DNA from: Xylanimonas cellulosilytica DSM 15894
GTDB lineage: Bacteria; Actinomycetota; Actinomycetes; Actinomycetales; Cellulomonadaceae
DNA length: 64,000 nucleotides
Direction: 5' to 3'
NCBI RefSeq assembly: GCF_000024965.1
Contig: NC_013531.1
Span: 24,605 to 88,604 of the forward strand
Part shown: positions 42,802 to 51,256 of the stretch, piece by piece
Layout: each line of letters begins with the position of its first letter
Position numbering within the stretch: position 1 is the first letter of the stretch
The notes under the pieces: generated by a model
What the model saw: the letters and a program-made list of their open reading frames with translations, nothing else
The model's database searches: none
Told to the model about the DNA's origin: nothing
Position numbers and translations under genes: made by a program

Positions 42802-43296
42802 GTGACGAACACCGGCGACGTCATGACCGCCATCAGCGCACCCCGCTGCCTCGAGTGCAAGCGCCCCATGCGCCCAGCCACCGCCGACCCCGACCACCCC
42901 CGGTGGGCCGGCGCGACCCGTGTCGGAGCTCGCGGCCTGTGCACGACCTGCTACGGCCGCACCCGCCCGCGCACCAGCGCGTCCGCGCGCGCCGCAGGCG
43001 ACGGCGGCGAGCGGTCGAACGTCGTGCGCCTGTGGCCGACCGCCTGGACCCCGCTCGACGACCTGACCCGCGAGGAGGCTCGCGACGCCCTGTGCGCCCA
43101 GACCGACCCTGAGGTCTTCTTCCCCGAGAAGGGCGGCAGCTCGCGCGCAGCCAAGAAGGTCTGCGCCGTCTGTCCGATCCGCCGCCGGTGCCGGAACGTG
43201 GCCCTGGCCAACCCGGCGCTCGAGGGCATCTGGGGCGGGACCACCACGCGCGAGCGACGCCGGCTGCGCGCTAACACCGCGGCGGCCGCAGCATGA
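42802..43296 (+). CDS. WhiB-like regulator with N-terminal zinc ribbon
   Basis: 164 residues, GTG start. Residues 14-55 form a ribbon (CLECKRPMRP, CTTCYGR); the WhiB domain follows: ALCAQTDPEVFFPEKGG, CAVCPIRRRC and GIWGGTTTRERRRLR. The four conserved Cys and the GIWGG turn are intact, unlike the WhiB at 37383. The fusion of ribbon and WhiB is less common. It heads the operon with the DNA methyltransferase. Confidence 0.85.
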   Translation: MTNTGDVMTAISAPRCLECKRPMRPATADPDHPRWAGATRVGARGLCTTCYGRTRPRTSASARAAGDGGERSNVVRLWPTAWTPLDDLTREEARDALCAQTDPEVFFPEKGGSSRAAKKVCAVCPIRRRCRNVALANPALEGIWGGTTTRERRRLRANTAAAAA

Positions 43297-43550
43297 CCGC
43301 AGGCACCCGTCCCAGTCACTGCGCCCACTGCGGCCGCCCGGTCCATCCGCGCGGTACCCGCGCCGATGACCGGCCCGCCGACTCCGTCCTGTACCGCGGC
43401 AACCAGCTGTGCGTCGAGTGCGCCCCGGCGCGCGCGACGTCGGGGAGCTTCGGGCGGTTCCAGATGCGCCCCAGCCACCTCACGACCAGAACGCCGAGCC
43501 GTTCCCAGGCCGGGCACATTGACAACGCGAAGGACGGTGCGCCGTGGTGA
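43293..43550 (+). CDS. small zinc-ribbon protein
   Basis: 85 residues with CAHCGRPVHPRG and later CVECAPAR, a four-Cys ribbon, and a Ser/Arg-rich C-terminus. It overlaps the WhiB gene by ATGA and the methyltransferase gene by GTGA. Function unknown. Confidence 0.65.
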   Translation: MTAGTRPSHCAHCGRPVHPRGTRADDRPADSVLYRGNQLCVECAPARATSGSFGRFQMRPSHLTTRTPSRSQAGHIDNAKDGAPW

Positions 43551-45607
43551 CCGAGGCACAGTGGCGTCCCGCTTTGCAGAAGCGCCGCTTCAAGCACGAC
43601 ACGACCATCGCGGTCGACCTGTTCAGCGGGTTCGGTGGCCTCACGCAGGGCATCGACGAGGCCGGGTTCGATGTCATCACCGCCGCGAACCACAACGAGT
43701 ACAAGGTCGCCGTCCACGAAGCGAACCACCCTGAGACCGAGCACTGGATCGCCGACCTCGTCGACACCGAGTCGCCCGCCTACCACTCCGTGCGCGAGCT
43801 CCCAGCCGGTGACCTCCTGGCCGCCGGCGTGAGCTGCGTCAACCATTCGCCGGCCAACTCGAAGAAGGCGTACGAGCAGGGAGTGAGCCTGTTCGACCTC
43901 GAGGACCCCGACTACGAGGCCCGCGTGACCCGCTCCGAGCGGGACCGCGCCACCGCGAACTGCGTCCTCGCCTACGCAGCCCAGCACCACCCGCGCCTGA
44001 TCCTCGTCGAGTGCACCACCGAGCTCTACTCGTGGGGTCGGCTCGTCCCCGGGAAGAAGAAGGTCGGCGACGGGTCGACGTACCGGTGGTGGCTCAAGCA
44101 GTTCGAGCTGCTCGGCTACAACCACAAGGTCCTCTACCTGAACTCGATGTTCTTCGGCGTCGGCCAGTCCCGCGACCGCGGCTACTGGATCTTCTGGGAC
44201 AAGAAGCTGCCCACCCCGGACCTTGAGCACCGGCCCGAGTCGTGGTGCGCTCGGTGCCAGACGATCGTCCGGGCGGTCTGGTCGTGGAAGACCGGTGTCC
44301 CGCCGACCGGGTCGGTGCGCTATGGGAAGCAGTACAACTACCGGTGCCCGTCCTGCCACCGCGAGGTGGTCCCGCCGTTCACGCCCTCGCTCGACGCGCT
44401 CGACCTGTCCAACCTCGGCACCCGGATCGGTGACCGCGAGAAGCCGCTCGCGCCGGCGACCATGGCGCGCGCCGAGCGGTGCAGGCAGCGGTTTGCGGAG
44501 TTCCCCGCGGTGCTGATGCCGGCGAAGGCGCAGCGCGGCTCCGAGCGGCACCCCTGGCAGCCGATGGCCACGCAGACCAGCCAGCAGGAGACCGCGGTCC
44601 TGTCGACCGGGGCGCTCATGGCGGCCGCGGGCAACACGTTCGAGTGGCCTGGCTCGGACTGCCGGACCCGCGACCTGTCCCAGCCGCTGCCCTCGCAGAC
44701 CGCCACGAACTCCACCGGCCTCCTCACGCCGCCCGTAGCGGTCGCCACCGGCGCCGTCATCGCCGCCCACCGGCACAACGGCGACGGCCAGCACATCACC
44801 CGCCCGATGGACACCGTCACCACCACCCACGAGAAGGCCGTCCTCCTTGCGGTCAACAACTTCCAGGGCGCACCGCGAGGGGTTGGCGAGCCGCTGCCCA
44901 CCCAGGGCGGGTCGGAGACCATGGGTCTGCTCTCGACCGCCGTGTTCGCGAACCGGGAGAACGCCACCCCCCGCGGGCTCGGCGACGCGATGCAGACCGT
45001 CGTCAGGGGCGCCGGGTCCGGCGGCATCGGCATCGTTAGCGCGGGTGTGCTCCCGTTCCGGAAGCACACGATCCCGACGGCGCACGCTGAGGCGATGCCG
45101 ACCGTGACGGCCGAGCAGGTCCCCGGATTGCTCACCGCGGCCGGCACGATCAAGAACAACGGGCCGATCGGCGAGGCCAAGTACCGCGCCCACCCGGTGA
45201 CGGACCCACTGGGCGCCATGACCTCCGAGCCGACCCAATCGCTGCTGTTCTCCGGTTGGTACAAGCAGAACGGCTCCACCGCCGACGCGACCGCACCTCA
45301 CCCGACGACCGACCCCTTCGGGACGCTCACCTCCCGCGACACCACGGCGCTGCTCATGGCCGACTGGCGCGCGGCGCTCGCCGAGCTCACGCTCGACGAC
45401 TGCTACTTCCGGATGATGTACGACCACGAGATCGGCCGCGGGTGCGGTTTCGACGTCGACTTCCCCGGCTACCAGGGCACCTTCCAGGTGTGGGGCTCGG
45501 CTCGCGACAAGGTCGACGGCTACGGCAACGCCGTCTCCCCACAGGTAGGCCAGTGGATCGGCATCCGACTCCGGGCCGTCCTGCACGCCGAGGACGTCGC
45601 AGCATGA
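43547..45607 (+). CDS. divergent DNA cytosine-5 methyltransferase
   Basis: 686 residues. Motif I AVDLFSGFGGLTQGID near residue 23; the catalytic motif IV is GVSCVNHSP (Cys near 95) instead of the usual GGPPCQ; ILVECTTEL supplies the ENV-like motif VI. A Cys-x2-Cys pair (CARCQ, CPSCH) follows near 240-275. The C-terminal half has about seven degenerate repeats of the form D-P-L-x-T-x-T...LL before a final YGNAVSP motif. This is the phage-like Dcm group. No restriction enzyme lies beside it, so it is probably an orphan protective or modifying enzyme. GTG at 43544 is an alternative start. Confidence 0.85.
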   Translation: MTEAQWRPALQKRRFKHDTTIAVDLFSGFGGLTQGIDEAGFDVITAANHNEYKVAVHEANHPETEHWIADLVDTESPAYHSVRELPAGDLLAAGVSCVNHSPANSKKAYEQGVSLFDLEDPDYEARVTRSERDRATANCVLAYAAQHHPRLILVECTTELYSWGRLVPGKKKVGDGSTYRWWLKQFELLGYNHKVLYLNSMFFGVGQSRDRGYWIFWDKKLPTPDLEHRPESWCARCQTIVRAVWSWKTGVPPTGSVRYGKQYNYRCPSCHREVVPPFTPSLDALDLSNLGTRIGDREKPLAPATMARAERCRQRFAEFPAVLMPAKAQRGSERHPWQPMATQTSQQETAVLSTGALMAAAGNTFEWPGSDCRTRDLSQPLPSQTATNSTGLLTPPVAVATGAVIAAHRHNGDGQHITRPMDTVTTTHEKAVLLAVNNFQGAPRGVGEPLPTQGGSETMGLLSTAVFANRENATPRGLGDAMQTVVRGAGSGGIGIVSAGVLPFRKHTIPTAHAEAMPTVTAEQVPGLLTAAGTIKNNGPIGEAKYRAHPVTDPLGAMTSEPTQSLLFSGWYKQNGSTADATAPHPTTDPFGTLTSRDTTALLMADWRAALAELTLDDCYFRMMYDHEIGRGCGFDVDFPGYQGTFQVWGSARDKVDGYGNAVSPQVGQWIGIRLRAVLHAEDVAA

Positions 45608-45765
45608 GCATCCCCGTCACCACGTCTGATCCGCGGTTCTGCCCAGAGTGCATCGCCACAGCAATACGCCTGATCACCAGGTCGACACACGCTGACCTCG
45701 CCGTCGAGCGTGAGAACCACCCAGCTGAAGCTCACGACTGCTCCCAGCACGCAGAAGCAGCTTGA
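45604..45765 (+). CDS. small Cys/His protein
   Basis: 53 residues, overlapping the methyltransferase stop by ATGA. CPEC near residue 13 and HDC near the C-terminus could bind a metal. Not recognised. Confidence 0.55.
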   Translation: MSIPVTTSDPRFCPECIATAIRLITRSTHADLAVERENHPAEAHDCSQHAEAA

Positions 45766-45777
45766 CGCGCCGCGTCA

Positions 45778-45809
45778 GGTCACGGGACGAACCAGCGATG
45801 CACCTTCCT
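45778..45809 (+). promoter_or_regulatory. plasmid two-block element, copy 8 (small-gene operon)
   Basis: GGTCACG, 15 bases, GCACCTTCCT, then GAAC; it ends 53 bases before the ATG at 45863. Confidence 0.72.
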
Positions 45810-45862
45810 GAACTAGGAGGGACCGACCAGAAGGCCACCTCGAACCAGGAAGGAGAACTCCG

Positions 45863-46183
45863 ATGACCGTCACCACCGCTCGCCCCCTGGAGCCCGGCAT
45901 CGTCGCCGAGCTCGACGACATCCTGCGCACCCACCGCGCCCAGCTGTTCGGGCACCTCGCGCGCCACGCCGCGCACCACAACCTGAGCGCCGCCGACGTA
46001 GCCGATCTCCTGGCCGAGAACGTCGACACCGTCCACGACTGGCTGCGCTGGGCTTCCGAAGGCCCCGCCTGCACCTGCACCCACGGCGCCGACGGCACGA
46101 TCGCCGTGCAGCACTTCGACTGCCCGGTCCACGGCGACACCCTCTACCGCAACCAGGTCCGCAACCGCCTGGCCGCAGCATGA
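45863..46183 (+). CDS. small hypothetical protein with HTH-like segment
   Basis: 106 residues. HNLSAADVADLLAENVDTVHDWLRW looks like a helix-turn-helix; the C-terminal part has CTCTHG, HFDC and H residues that could bind zinc. GAAGGAGA ribosome site. Overlaps the next gene by ATGA. Confidence 0.6.
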   Translation: MTVTTARPLEPGIVAELDDILRTHRAQLFGHLARHAAHHNLSAADVADLLAENVDTVHDWLRWASEGPACTCTHGADGTIAVQHFDCPVHGDTLYRNQVRNRLAAA

Positions 46184-46473
46184 CCGCCACCGACGACGTC
46201 GACACGATCGCCGCCGTCATCTACAACGCCTGCCCGGCCCACCAGCGCGTGCGCCCAGGCGGAGACCCGATGGACCACCGCGACTGGGAAGACGTGCCAT
46301 TCGCCGACCTTCCCGAGCGCTACCGCGAGAAGGACTACGCGCGCCGCAGGGCGCTCGCCGTCATCGAGTACCTCCGCACTCACGCGGAACTCATGGACGG
46401 TCCGGACGTCGCCGGTCGGGCGCGCGTGGCAGACGATGGCGCCAGAGGCCAGACTCTGCACGTTCGAGCCTGA
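46180..46473 (+). CDS. small hypothetical protein
   Basis: 97 residues. DHRDWEDVPFADLPERYREKDYARRRALAVIEYLRTH split by loops is typical of small plasmid and phage proteins. Overlaps the previous gene by ATGA and is followed by a membrane protein gene nine bases on. Confidence 0.6.
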   Translation: MTATDDVDTIAAVIYNACPAHQRVRPGGDPMDHRDWEDVPFADLPERYREKDYARRRALAVIEYLRTHAELMDGPDVAGRARVADDGARGQTLHVRA

Positions 46474-46482
46474 GGGGGAGCG

Positions 46483-47409
46483 ATGTTGGACGTACGTCCG
46501 GTCTTCTTGGGATGTGCGCTGCTGGTCACCCCAGGGCTGACTGCATGGGCGATCACCCTCACCAACCCGGCCTGGCCCCGTTACCAGCGGGTCGGCCTGG
46601 GCGTGCTGATGGCGCTGGGGATCTTGCTCGTCCTCGTCGGCATCGGCAGGTTGCTGCTCCTCGCCGTCGACGTCGCCGATCGGCGCAGTGCCCGTGCGCA
46701 CCAGTTCGAGTCCGACGCCATGACCGCCCGCCTCGCCGAGCGCATCCCCGCCTCGCCGCCGGCAAGGCTCAACCTCGCCGCCGAGCTCGGACACACCGAC
46801 GAGAGGACCCTCGCCAGTGCCCCCGTTCTGGTCCTCCACGGAGACGGCACCCTCACGCTTGAAGCCACGCCGGCGACCGCCGACTGGGCCGGCACCTACG
46901 ACCTGCGCACCGTCCGCAAGGTGATCAACTTCCTCTGCCTGGATCCGATCCCAGGCGGGAGCAGCGAGACAGCCGTCGTCTTCTACACCGGCGTCCCGCG
47001 CAACGTGTCGGCGCTCTTCGCCCTGGACACGATGTGGCTCTCGCTCCCCGAGGTCCGCGAGTACCTCAGCACGTACATCCCGGCTGGGATCCGTAACGAC
47101 TTCGATCACAGCTGGCGTCCACGCCCCCGCACGGGACCGCTCGTGAGCGAAGCGGACCGGCGGGCGACGCTGGGTCGTTACCCCCTGATCAGCAACTACG
47201 GCGTGATCCGGTGGGATCATCCCGGCGGCCCGACCGTCACCGTGAGTGCCCGCCCGTCCGCGGAGCTCTGCGTCACGACGCGAGCCAGCGTCGCAGAGGT
47301 TCGCTCGAGGTCATGGTTTGCGCCTGCCGGCCTGAGCCTCGTGCGTGGTCAGGCCGCCGCGCCGGGAACGTTCCTGCTCAAGATCGACGGCCCGACGACT
47401 CCGGACTGA
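46483..47409 (+). CDS. membrane-anchored hypothetical protein
   Basis: 308 residues. Two membrane helices at about 7-27 and 38-65, then a large soluble domain of about 235 residues (DWAGTYDLRTVRKVINFLC, LPEVREYLSTYIPAGIRNDF). Not recognised. GGGGGAG ribosome site. Probably the last gene of the operon started by element copy 8. Confidence 0.65.
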   Translation: MLDVRPVFLGCALLVTPGLTAWAITLTNPAWPRYQRVGLGVLMALGILLVLVGIGRLLLLAVDVADRRSARAHQFESDAMTARLAERIPASPPARLNLAAELGHTDERTLASAPVLVLHGDGTLTLEATPATADWAGTYDLRTVRKVINFLCLDPIPGGSSETAVVFYTGVPRNVSALFALDTMWLSLPEVREYLSTYIPAGIRNDFDHSWRPRPRTGPLVSEADRRATLGRYPLISNYGVIRWDHPGGPTVTVSARPSAELCVTTRASVAEVRSRSWFAPAGLSLVRGQAAAPGTFLLKIDGPTTPD

Positions 47410-47657
47410 CCCGCTCGTCAGCAGGTCGCACCCGCCATCGAGGACCTGCCCGTTGGGCTCGTCGACCCACAAACACGCGACTCATGCGCCCGGCGACGGC
47501 TACCGTGAAGCGTCGGCCCGTCGGTGGGCCACTCTCCGAGATGCCTGCTCCCGTGCAGCGCCGCATCTGCGAGGACAAGCCGCTAAGCGGCGACCGACTC
47601 GAGGTTCCTCGTCGCTTCTACCTGCGGCGGGCACGGGCGGCCGCACTGGAGAAGAAG

Positions 47658-48000
47658 ATGAGCATCCCCCGAACGGTCAAGCAGCAGGCCCGCGCGCTGG
47701 CCGCCGCCAAGAACATCCCCTACACCGAGGCCCTTCGCCGAGTCCTTGCCCGCGGCGTGACCGCGAGCGAGCCCTTCACGGATCGTGTGGCCGAAGAAGT
47801 GCTCGGCAAGTTCCCGGAACTCCTGGACGACGACACGGTCGAGAACATCGAGATCCGCGGTGCCGAGGACGTCTGGATCGAGAGGACCGACGGCACGCGG
47901 GTTCGCGCTGAGCCGTTCGCCGCCTCCAACGCCGAACTGCTCAGCGTGATGACAGGCCTCGCCGGCCGGGCAACGCTTGAGGACCTCGCAGAGGCCGGCG
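47658..48000 (+). pseudogene. truncated CpaF/TadA-like ATPase gene
   Basis: The intact frame gives an N-terminal helix (MSIPRTVKQQARALAAAKN), then VENIEIRGAEDVWIERTDG and VRAEPFAASNAELL, closely matching the N-domain of the TadA at 6193 (VENIIISGAENVWLEK). The P-loop domain is missing because the gene runs into a reversed IS256-type fragment near 47970-48005. In-frame codons continue upstream to an ATG at 47541. Confidence 0.6.
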
Positions 48001-48137
48001 TGGACTCCCTGGGACTTGGCCTGTGCGAGCAACTGCTGCGCGAGCTCGCGCTCATCGATGATCTCTCCGGTCACCTGATCGATCATCAGATCCGGGTCCT
48101 GCTCGACCGCCGCAGCGGTCATGGTCGTGTCTGTCAC
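47970..48137 (-). pseudogene. 5' fragment of an IS256-family transposase gene
   Basis: Leftward from 48137 the product begins MTDTTMTAAAVEQDPDL and continues IIDERELAQQLLAQAKSQGV, as Mutator/IS256 transposases do, then passes into unrelated sequence. About 80 bases before the start, CAAACGGGACTTCCGC could belong to the IS end. The rest of the IS is gone. It shows an old insertion followed by deletion. Confidence 0.6.
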
Positions 48138-48234
48138 AGCCCTACCTCTCGGTCAGGCTGAGCCACCCACCGTTCCTGCGGAAGTCCCGTTTGAACCCCG
48201 GTTCGCGCAACGTCCGGGGGCTGGCAATCGCTGC

Positions 48235-49281
48235 TCAACTGCCGATGCGCTCGACGAAGCGCACATCCAGCCAAGTCTGGAAGCCGGTGACTGCCGGTGA
48301 CGTGAGCCCGAGGTATGCGTCGCGGAGCGTGACGGTTTCGGTCCCGATGAGCCGCCCGGAACTAGGCGAGGCAAGTAGGACCTGCACGCGCTGCGAGGCT
48401 TGATCGGGTGATGAGGGAACCGCTAGGGCCCGAGCAGGGCGACCGAGACGGTCCGTGGTGTCTCCCAGATCACGGACGCCGGCTTCCGACGCGAGCACGC
48501 GCCAGAGCGCGCCGGCAAGATCGCCTGGCATCACATAGGTCCCGTAGAGCTGCTGGATCTCGTCGACAATGCAGGTGGTTTGCTCGGCCGGGGTCTTGCA
48601 CTGCATTCCTGCAGTAAGCGTCAACAGTGTCTTCCGAAGCGCATCAGGGTCGCGGGGCAGCGTGGCGGGAAGCTGTGAGTCGAACGATCCCGCTGGGAGC
48701 GCATCACCGGTGTCGCCGTGGCCCGGCAATGCCAGCGAACTTGGCTTCAGTCGACCATGCACGTCAAGCGCTGGGCCGCGGCTCTGGCTGATCTGAGCAG
48801 ATCCGTCGGGGGCGAGTCGGGAGTCGGTCTGCGTGACGGCGACTTCGACGGTACCCGTGTCCGTGTCCACCGCGAGCAGCCATCCAGCTGTGGTGACACG
48901 CTGAAACTCACCGGCGCCTGGCGGCGCCACGCCCTGTGCTGCCTCCGCAAGGTCGAGGAGGACGGGTGTTGCCACGGGCGCCTTCGCGAGGTGATTCGCG
49001 TCCGAGATCGAGAACGACAGGGGAGCAGGGTACGCGGCCGCTGGCTCTGATCCTGTCGTGACTGTCCATATCACCGCAGCACCGACCACGACAGCGGCCG
49101 CCGCCGCCATCCAACCCATGCTCCGACGACGAGGAGACTGCGCACCGCTCATCACTCGCTGAAGCGTGCGTTCGGCTTCGCTGGGATCGGGGCGGTGTGA
49201 GACCGGTAGGTTGGGGACGAGCCCGTGCTCGTGCAGCAACGCACGGAGCTCTCGGATCTCCGGCTCATCAGGAAACGACAC
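48235..49281 (-). CDS. CU044_5270-family membrane protein (anti-sigma-like)
   Basis: 348 residues. A cytoplasmic N-terminus of about 50 residues, one membrane helix (about 56-75, GWMAAAAAVVVGAAVIW), and an extracytoplasmic domain. It overlaps the ECF sigma gene by 14 bases. This gene pair is frequent in Actinobacteria, where the membrane protein is thought to hold or sense for its sigma factor. Confidence 0.75.
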   Translation of the reverse strand: MSFPDEPEIRELRALLHEHGLVPNLPVSHRPDPSEAERTLQRVMSGAQSPRRRSMGWMAAAAAVVVGAAVIWTVTTGSEPAAAYPAPLSFSISDANHLAKAPVATPVLLDLAEAAQGVAPPGAGEFQRVTTAGWLLAVDTDTGTVEVAVTQTDSRLAPDGSAQISQSRGPALDVHGRLKPSSLALPGHGDTGDALPAGSFDSQLPATLPRDPDALRKTLLTLTAGMQCKTPAEQTTCIVDEIQQLYGTYVMPGDLAGALWRVLASEAGVRDLGDTTDRLGRPARALAVPSSPDQASQRVQVLLASPSSGRLIGTETVTLRDAYLGLTSPAVTGFQTWLDVRFVERIGS

Positions 49282-49789
49282 GAGCTGAGGCCTCCTTCCC
49301 CTTCTCGGCCTCCAGGATCGCGCGCAGGCTGTGACGAGCGCGCGAGACGCGGCTTGTCACAGCCGTGACGCTGCATTCGAGAATGCGAGCCGTCTCAGCT
49401 GACGTCAGCCCGGCAACAACCGTGAGATAGACGGCGTTACGCTCTGCGGTCGGGAGTCGCTCGAGCAGGCGCCTCGCCCGGTCGAGCGCTGCAACCTCGT
49501 CATCAGCGGCCGCCGACGCGGTTGGCCCGGCATGAAGCACAGACACCACGGCGATCGCGCGCGATCGCTTGCGGAATGCCTCCTGAAGCTTGTGATGCGT
49601 GATCCCAAAGGCCCACGCTCGCTGCTCGTCAAGAGACGCAGGCGCGTCGCCCCAACGGGCAAAGACCGTCGCTAGCGCATCCGCGACGACGTCCTCCGCA
49701 CCTGTGAGGCCCATGCGGCGAACCACATACCCATGAAGATCGGTGTGAACCGACCTGAACAGGCGCTCGAAGTCCGAACGATCGGTCAC
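49268..49789 (-). CDS. ECF RNA polymerase sigma factor
   Basis: 173 residues. Region 2: DFERLFRSVHTDLHGYVVRRMG and AEDVVADALATVFARW. Region 4: LPTAERNAVYLTVVAGLTSAETARIL, then VTAVTSRVSRARHSLR. It directs RNA polymerase to a small regulon in response to an envelope or other signal. Translationally coupled to the downstream membrane protein. It could in principle also read the eight-copy element, but it lies in a more chromosome-like segment. Confidence 0.9.
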   Translation of the reverse strand: MTDRSDFERLFRSVHTDLHGYVVRRMGLTGAEDVVADALATVFARWGDAPASLDEQRAWAFGITHHKLQEAFRKRSRAIAVVSVLHAGPTASAAADDEVAALDRARRLLERLPTAERNAVYLTVVAGLTSAETARILECSVTAVTSRVSRARHSLRAILEAEKGKEASARVVS

Positions 49790-49805
49790 CGACAGGATGC
49801 TGTCT

Positions 49806-50177
49806 CTAGCAGGCTGTCGAGCTCTGCACGCGGATTGAGCCGGCCGTCAACGTCGTCGACGCGATCTGGGTCCCGGCCGCAAAGCACGAGTACGACCCGC
49901 TTCCTCCAGCACCCGTGTAGACCCTCACCGCGGTGTTCGAGCGGTTCCAGACGGCGCGCGCTGCGCTGAGGCCCTGGACGTCGACGGAGGAGGAAGCCGC
50001 GAAGAACGTTCCCGTGTAAGCAGCTCCGCTCCACAGGCAGAACTTTCCGGTCGCGCATTGTGCCGACGACGTGGGCGCTATCTCCGTGGCCGACGCGGAC
50101 GCGACGGGTCCGAGAACGGTGGTTGCCAAGACGAGGGCCGCGGCGCCCCTGAGCCGGCGAGCGTGTGCACTGATCAC
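49806..50177 (-). CDS. secreted peptidase inhibitor family I36 protein
   Basis: 123 residues, GTG start. Signal peptide to about residue 30 (VASASATEI). The mature part has CATGKFCLWSGAAYTG and VWNRSNTAVRVYTG with four Cys, the beta/gamma-crystallin-like pattern of the I36 inhibitor family. Upstream lies a CRP-type site. The start is uncertain because no good ribosome site is visible. Confidence 0.7.
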   Translation of the reverse strand: MISAHARRLRGAAALVLATTVLGPVASASATEIAPTSSAQCATGKFCLWSGAAYTGTFFAASSSVDVQGLSAARAVWNRSNTAVRVYTGAGGSGSYSCFAAGTQIASTTLTAGSIRVQSSTAC

Positions 50178-50582
50178 GAGACGACAACGTGCCGCATCCG
50201 ACGCGAGTTGTCCCGAGTTCGGAGTGTGACCTGCATCACATTCACGCCCCTCGAGATGGTGCCCTCCTTGCGCCAGTGCCGCCGCTTCCCTGGGGAGTCG
50301 TTCGGCAAGTATTTGGCCGCGCCCTTGACGGTTGCCCTGGCCTGCCCCCTCGCTGGAGAACCCGTGGTGGGCCGCCAAGGTGTAACGATCGAGCCTCTGG
50401 TTCAGATGTGACATAGATCACATTCGAATGCCATGACAATCCCCGCCTCTCGCGACATGTCGCCGTGTCCGCATCGGCCTGACTCACTCGGGACGAGGCG
50501 GTCGCATCCAAGCCCTCGCGGGTCGCGGTGGCCGGTGGACTTGGGTTATGCCCGACTTCGACGAAGGCCCGAGGAGACACAG
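50178..50582. promoter_or_regulatory. divergent regulatory region with two CRP-type sites
   Basis: Two perfect TGTGA-N6-TCACA sites: 50225-50240 (nearer the leftward gene) and 50407-50422 (nearer the rightward gene). No gene in between. Such sites are bound by Crp/GlxR-type regulators in Actinobacteria, so both secreted proteins are probably under cAMP-type control. Confidence 0.7.
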
Positions 50583-51182
50583 ATGAGACTCATGCACCGA
50601 CCGAAGATGCTCACAGCAGTTGCGTCGCTCGCCGTCGGCTTGTCGACGCTGGCGCTTGGCGTTCAGAGTGCCGCGGCGAGCGAGGCTCCGGGGAACGACT
50701 CCGTAACAACCACCATGGTTGCAACGGGGTACGACGCCGACGTCGCCGCTGCACACGGCTACAGGATCGAGGTCCAGCCCGACGGCACTCCTGTAGCCAT
50801 CCCGGTCAGCGACGAGGCGAAGGCCGCCGAGGCCGCCGCCATCACGCCGTTCACGACGGTTGGAGGCAACTGCGGCACCTCCAGCGTGGTCATCCTCGAC
50901 GCTGGTGGGGGTAAGGCCGCAGTGTCGACCGGCTTCAACCTGATCCGCGGTGCGGTCTCATACGGATGGCAGGTCAACGTCACGGGGTTTGCCGGCGGCT
51001 ATACGAAGAACTTCGGAGGCGTCATCGCTAACCACTCGACGTGGCAGGGCAGCTTCACCTGGACCGTTCCAACGTCGGGTACCTACATCGCCAAGGTGGC
51101 CGAGTCGAGCTGGGCCCTCATGAACAACGGGGTCATCTGCACGAGCGCTGGACCCGTCGACAGCGAGTACGTCTACCGCTGA
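50583..51182 (+). CDS. secreted hypothetical protein
   Basis: 199 residues. Signal peptide to about residue 32 (GVQSAAASEA), then a beta-rich domain with CGTSSVVILDAGGGKAAV and two Cys that could form a disulfide. GAGGAGA ribosome site. Followed by a strong terminator. Not recognised; the upstream CRP-type site suggests nutritional control. Confidence 0.7.
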   Translation: MRLMHRPKMLTAVASLAVGLSTLALGVQSAAASEAPGNDSVTTTMVATGYDADVAAAHGYRIEVQPDGTPVAIPVSDEAKAAEAAAITPFTTVGGNCGTSSVVILDAGGGKAAVSTGFNLIRGAVSYGWQVNVTGFAGGYTKNFGGVIANHSTWQGSFTWTVPTSGTYIAKVAESSWALMNNGVICTSAGPVDSEYVYR

Positions 51183-51204
51183 GTGTGCAGACCGTAGACA
51201 CAGC

Positions 51205-51249
51205 AGGGGTGTGGGGCGTGACCGAGACTGGGCCACGCCCCACACCCCT
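51205..51249. terminator. bidirectional hairpin terminator
   Basis: A 16-bp perfect stem AGGGGTGTGGGGCGTG/CACGCCCCACACCCCT with a 13-base loop, between convergent genes. Confidence 0.85.
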
Positions 51250-51256
51250 CGTCGTG

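Noticed and set aside
45476..45485. GCACCTTCC within the methyltransferase gene, resembling the second block of the plasmid promoter
   Set aside because: It reads GCACCTTCCA, encodes GTFQ in a conserved position, and no GTCAC lies 15 bases before it.
43316..45586. Long open frame opposite the methyltransferase gene (and similar long antisense frames opposite 3.4-4.2, 6-7.7, 11-12.3, 13.2-14.6, 20.3-22.8, 34.8-36.5, 58-59.8 and 62-63.6 kb)
   Set aside because: High-GC third positions create long antisense frames; their products are low-complexity and lack domains, while the opposite frames encode recognisable proteins.
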